Shown one piece after another: positions 4,885 through 5,495 of a stretch of 5,495 bases of DNA (position 1 is the first letter of the stretch; each line of letters starts with the position of its first letter). The notes beneath the pieces are model-generated. The model saw only the letters and a list, made by a program, of their open reading frames with translations. It made no database searches and was not told the origin of the DNA. Source of the stretch: Thioalkalivibrio sp. Lineage in GTDB: Bacteria > Pseudomonadota > Gammaproteobacteria > Ectothiorhodospirales > Ectothiorhodospiraceae. The stretch covers positions 1 to 5,495 of the forward strand of contig PWRV01000165.1 of the NCBI GenBank assembly GCA_003563455.1, read 5' to 3'. The translations under genes and the position numbers were made by a program.

Positions 4885-5345
4885 CAGCGCGAGTACGGAT
4901 GCCGAGCCAGTTCGGTATTGTAGTAGCGCGGGTCCTCGGAAACCTCTTCACCCAGCCAGTCCGGCCGTTCGAACGGCTCGTCCGCGTCGTCCAGCTCGAT
5001 TTCCGCCACCACGAGGCCCGCATTGTCGCCCTCGAACTCGTCGATCTCCCAGCAGTGACCGCCGACTCTGACTTCGTGCCGGGTCTTCTCGACGACCCTG
5101 CCCGCAAGGTCGGAGAGCAGCGCCCGGGCATCGTCAACGGGGATCGGATACTCGAACTCGAGCCGCTCGACGCCGAGGGTCGCGCTCTTCACGTTCAGGT
5201 TGGCGTCTTTGCCGGCGATCCGCACACGCACTGACGCGCGCTCGTTGCCGCAGAGGTAGCCCTGGCGCAGGGGCCACGAATGCTCAACAGATGCGCGCCA
5301 GCTATCGTTTTTCAACAGGAACTTGCGTTCGATTTCGCGAGCCAT
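4881..5345 (-). CDS. CYTH-domain protein (triphosphate tunnel metalloenzyme, probable inorganic triphosphatase)
   Basis: The 154-residue protein is a complete single CYTH domain. The family binds long phosphorylated substrates in an eight-stranded tunnel with divalent metal. Small bacterial members such as the Nitrosomonas enzyme hydrolyse inorganic triphosphate, while others are class IV adenylate cyclases or thiamine-triphosphatases. The signature ExExK is at Glu4-Glu6-Lys8 (EIERKFLL). Tunnel-type basic and acidic residues follow in alternating strands: Arg40 and Arg42 (SVRVRI), Lys53, Glu63 and Glu65, Arg89 and Arg93, Glu100 and Asp102, Glu115 and Glu117 (VVAEIELDD). The end YYNTELARHPYSRW is also typical of bacterial members. 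Substrate cannot be assigned from these residues alone; triphosphatase is the best guess. The ATG at 5345 starts immediately before the motif, though no good Shine-Dalgarno sequence is visible. It is the first recognisable gene of the operon and overlaps the glycosylase gene by 4 bases. Confidence 0.92.
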   Translation of the reverse strand: MAREIERKFLLKNDSWRASVEHSWPLRQGYLCGNERASVRVRIAGKDANLNVKSATLGVERLEFEYPIPVDDARALLSDLAGRVVEKTRHEVRVGGHCWEIDEFEGDNAGLVVAEIELDDADEPFERPDWLGEEVSEDPRYYNTELARHPYSRW

Positions 5346-5495
5346 TTGTTATGTCATGCTTGCCGAAGTGGGTGCCGGGCACCCTGTCCGGGAATCCGGT
5401 CAGGAATGCCAGCTTCAGACAACGAGTCGCGCCCGGAAGGCCACTCTGGTGCAAGCCCCCTGCCCCTTCGGGAGCGGCCTCTGGCCCCGACCGGC
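5346..5495. other. Upstream region of the operon, no firmly supported gene
   Basis: No complete gene is supported. On the minus strand one frame stays open from the right edge to a TGA at 5417-5415, ending ...CTRVAFRARLVV; this could be the tail of an upstream gene of the same operon. Two plus-strand frames stay open to the edge from ATG at 5351 and ATG at 5356, neither with a ribosome binding site. High GC makes such open frames common, so I choose none of them. No good sigma70 promoter for the minus-strand operon is seen, which leaves open that the operon begins further right. Confidence 0.4.
5370..5384. repeat. GGGTGCC-G-GGCACCC palindrome upstream of the CYTH gene
   Basis: GGGTGCC (5370-5376) and GGCACCC (5378-5384) are perfect reverse complements around a single base, 25 bases upstream of the CYTH start codon. 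As DNA it could bind a dimeric regulator. As RNA a realistic hairpin would be GGGTG/CACCC with a 5-base loop. There is no T-tract next to it. The role is unknown. Confidence 0.45.

Overview
The window looks like chromosomal DNA of a GC-rich gammaproteobacterium. The strongest sign is gene order. uvrC, pgsA, tRNA-Gly(GCC) and tRNA-Cys(GCA) occur in the same order and orientation as the E. coli uvrC-pgsA-glyW-cysT-leuZ region. I cannot name a genus from sequence alone.

Most of the content is on the minus strand, so it is read here from right to left. At 5345-1865 lies a very compact four-gene operon. It encodes a CYTH-domain triphosphatase-like protein, a family 5-type uracil-DNA glycosylase, UvrC and the phosphatidylglycerophosphate synthase PgsA. 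Junctions are a 4-base overlap, a 4-base gap and a 1-base gap, so translational coupling is likely. Two of the four genes act in DNA repair, one on uracil in DNA and one in nucleotide excision repair. pgsA makes the committed step to phosphatidylglycerol and cardiolipin.

Between pgsA and the tRNA genes sits one plus-strand gene (915-1853). It encodes a patatin-like phospholipase with a Tat-type signal peptide, and it converges on pgsA. A perfect 8-bp stem-loop holds both stop codons. The gene has a long, GC-rich leader with strong potential to fold.

A strong sigma70-type promoter (588-615, minus) drives tRNA-Gly(GCC) and then tRNA-Cys(GCA), with a hairpin in the spacer between them. Where E. 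coli has leuZ, this window has no tRNA-Leu. Instead there is a palindrome-rich stretch of 161 bases and then the 5' end of a P4-type tyrosine integrase that runs off the left edge. This is the expected layout of an integrated element or genomic island entering at the 3' end of a tRNA gene. The cargo is off the left edge. I see no complete novel system inside the window. The parts most worth pursuing are the island boundary with its repeat cluster, and the repair/phospholipid operon.

The last 150 bases at the right edge (5346-5495) are upstream of the operon. They contain a palindrome and no gene that I can support firmly.
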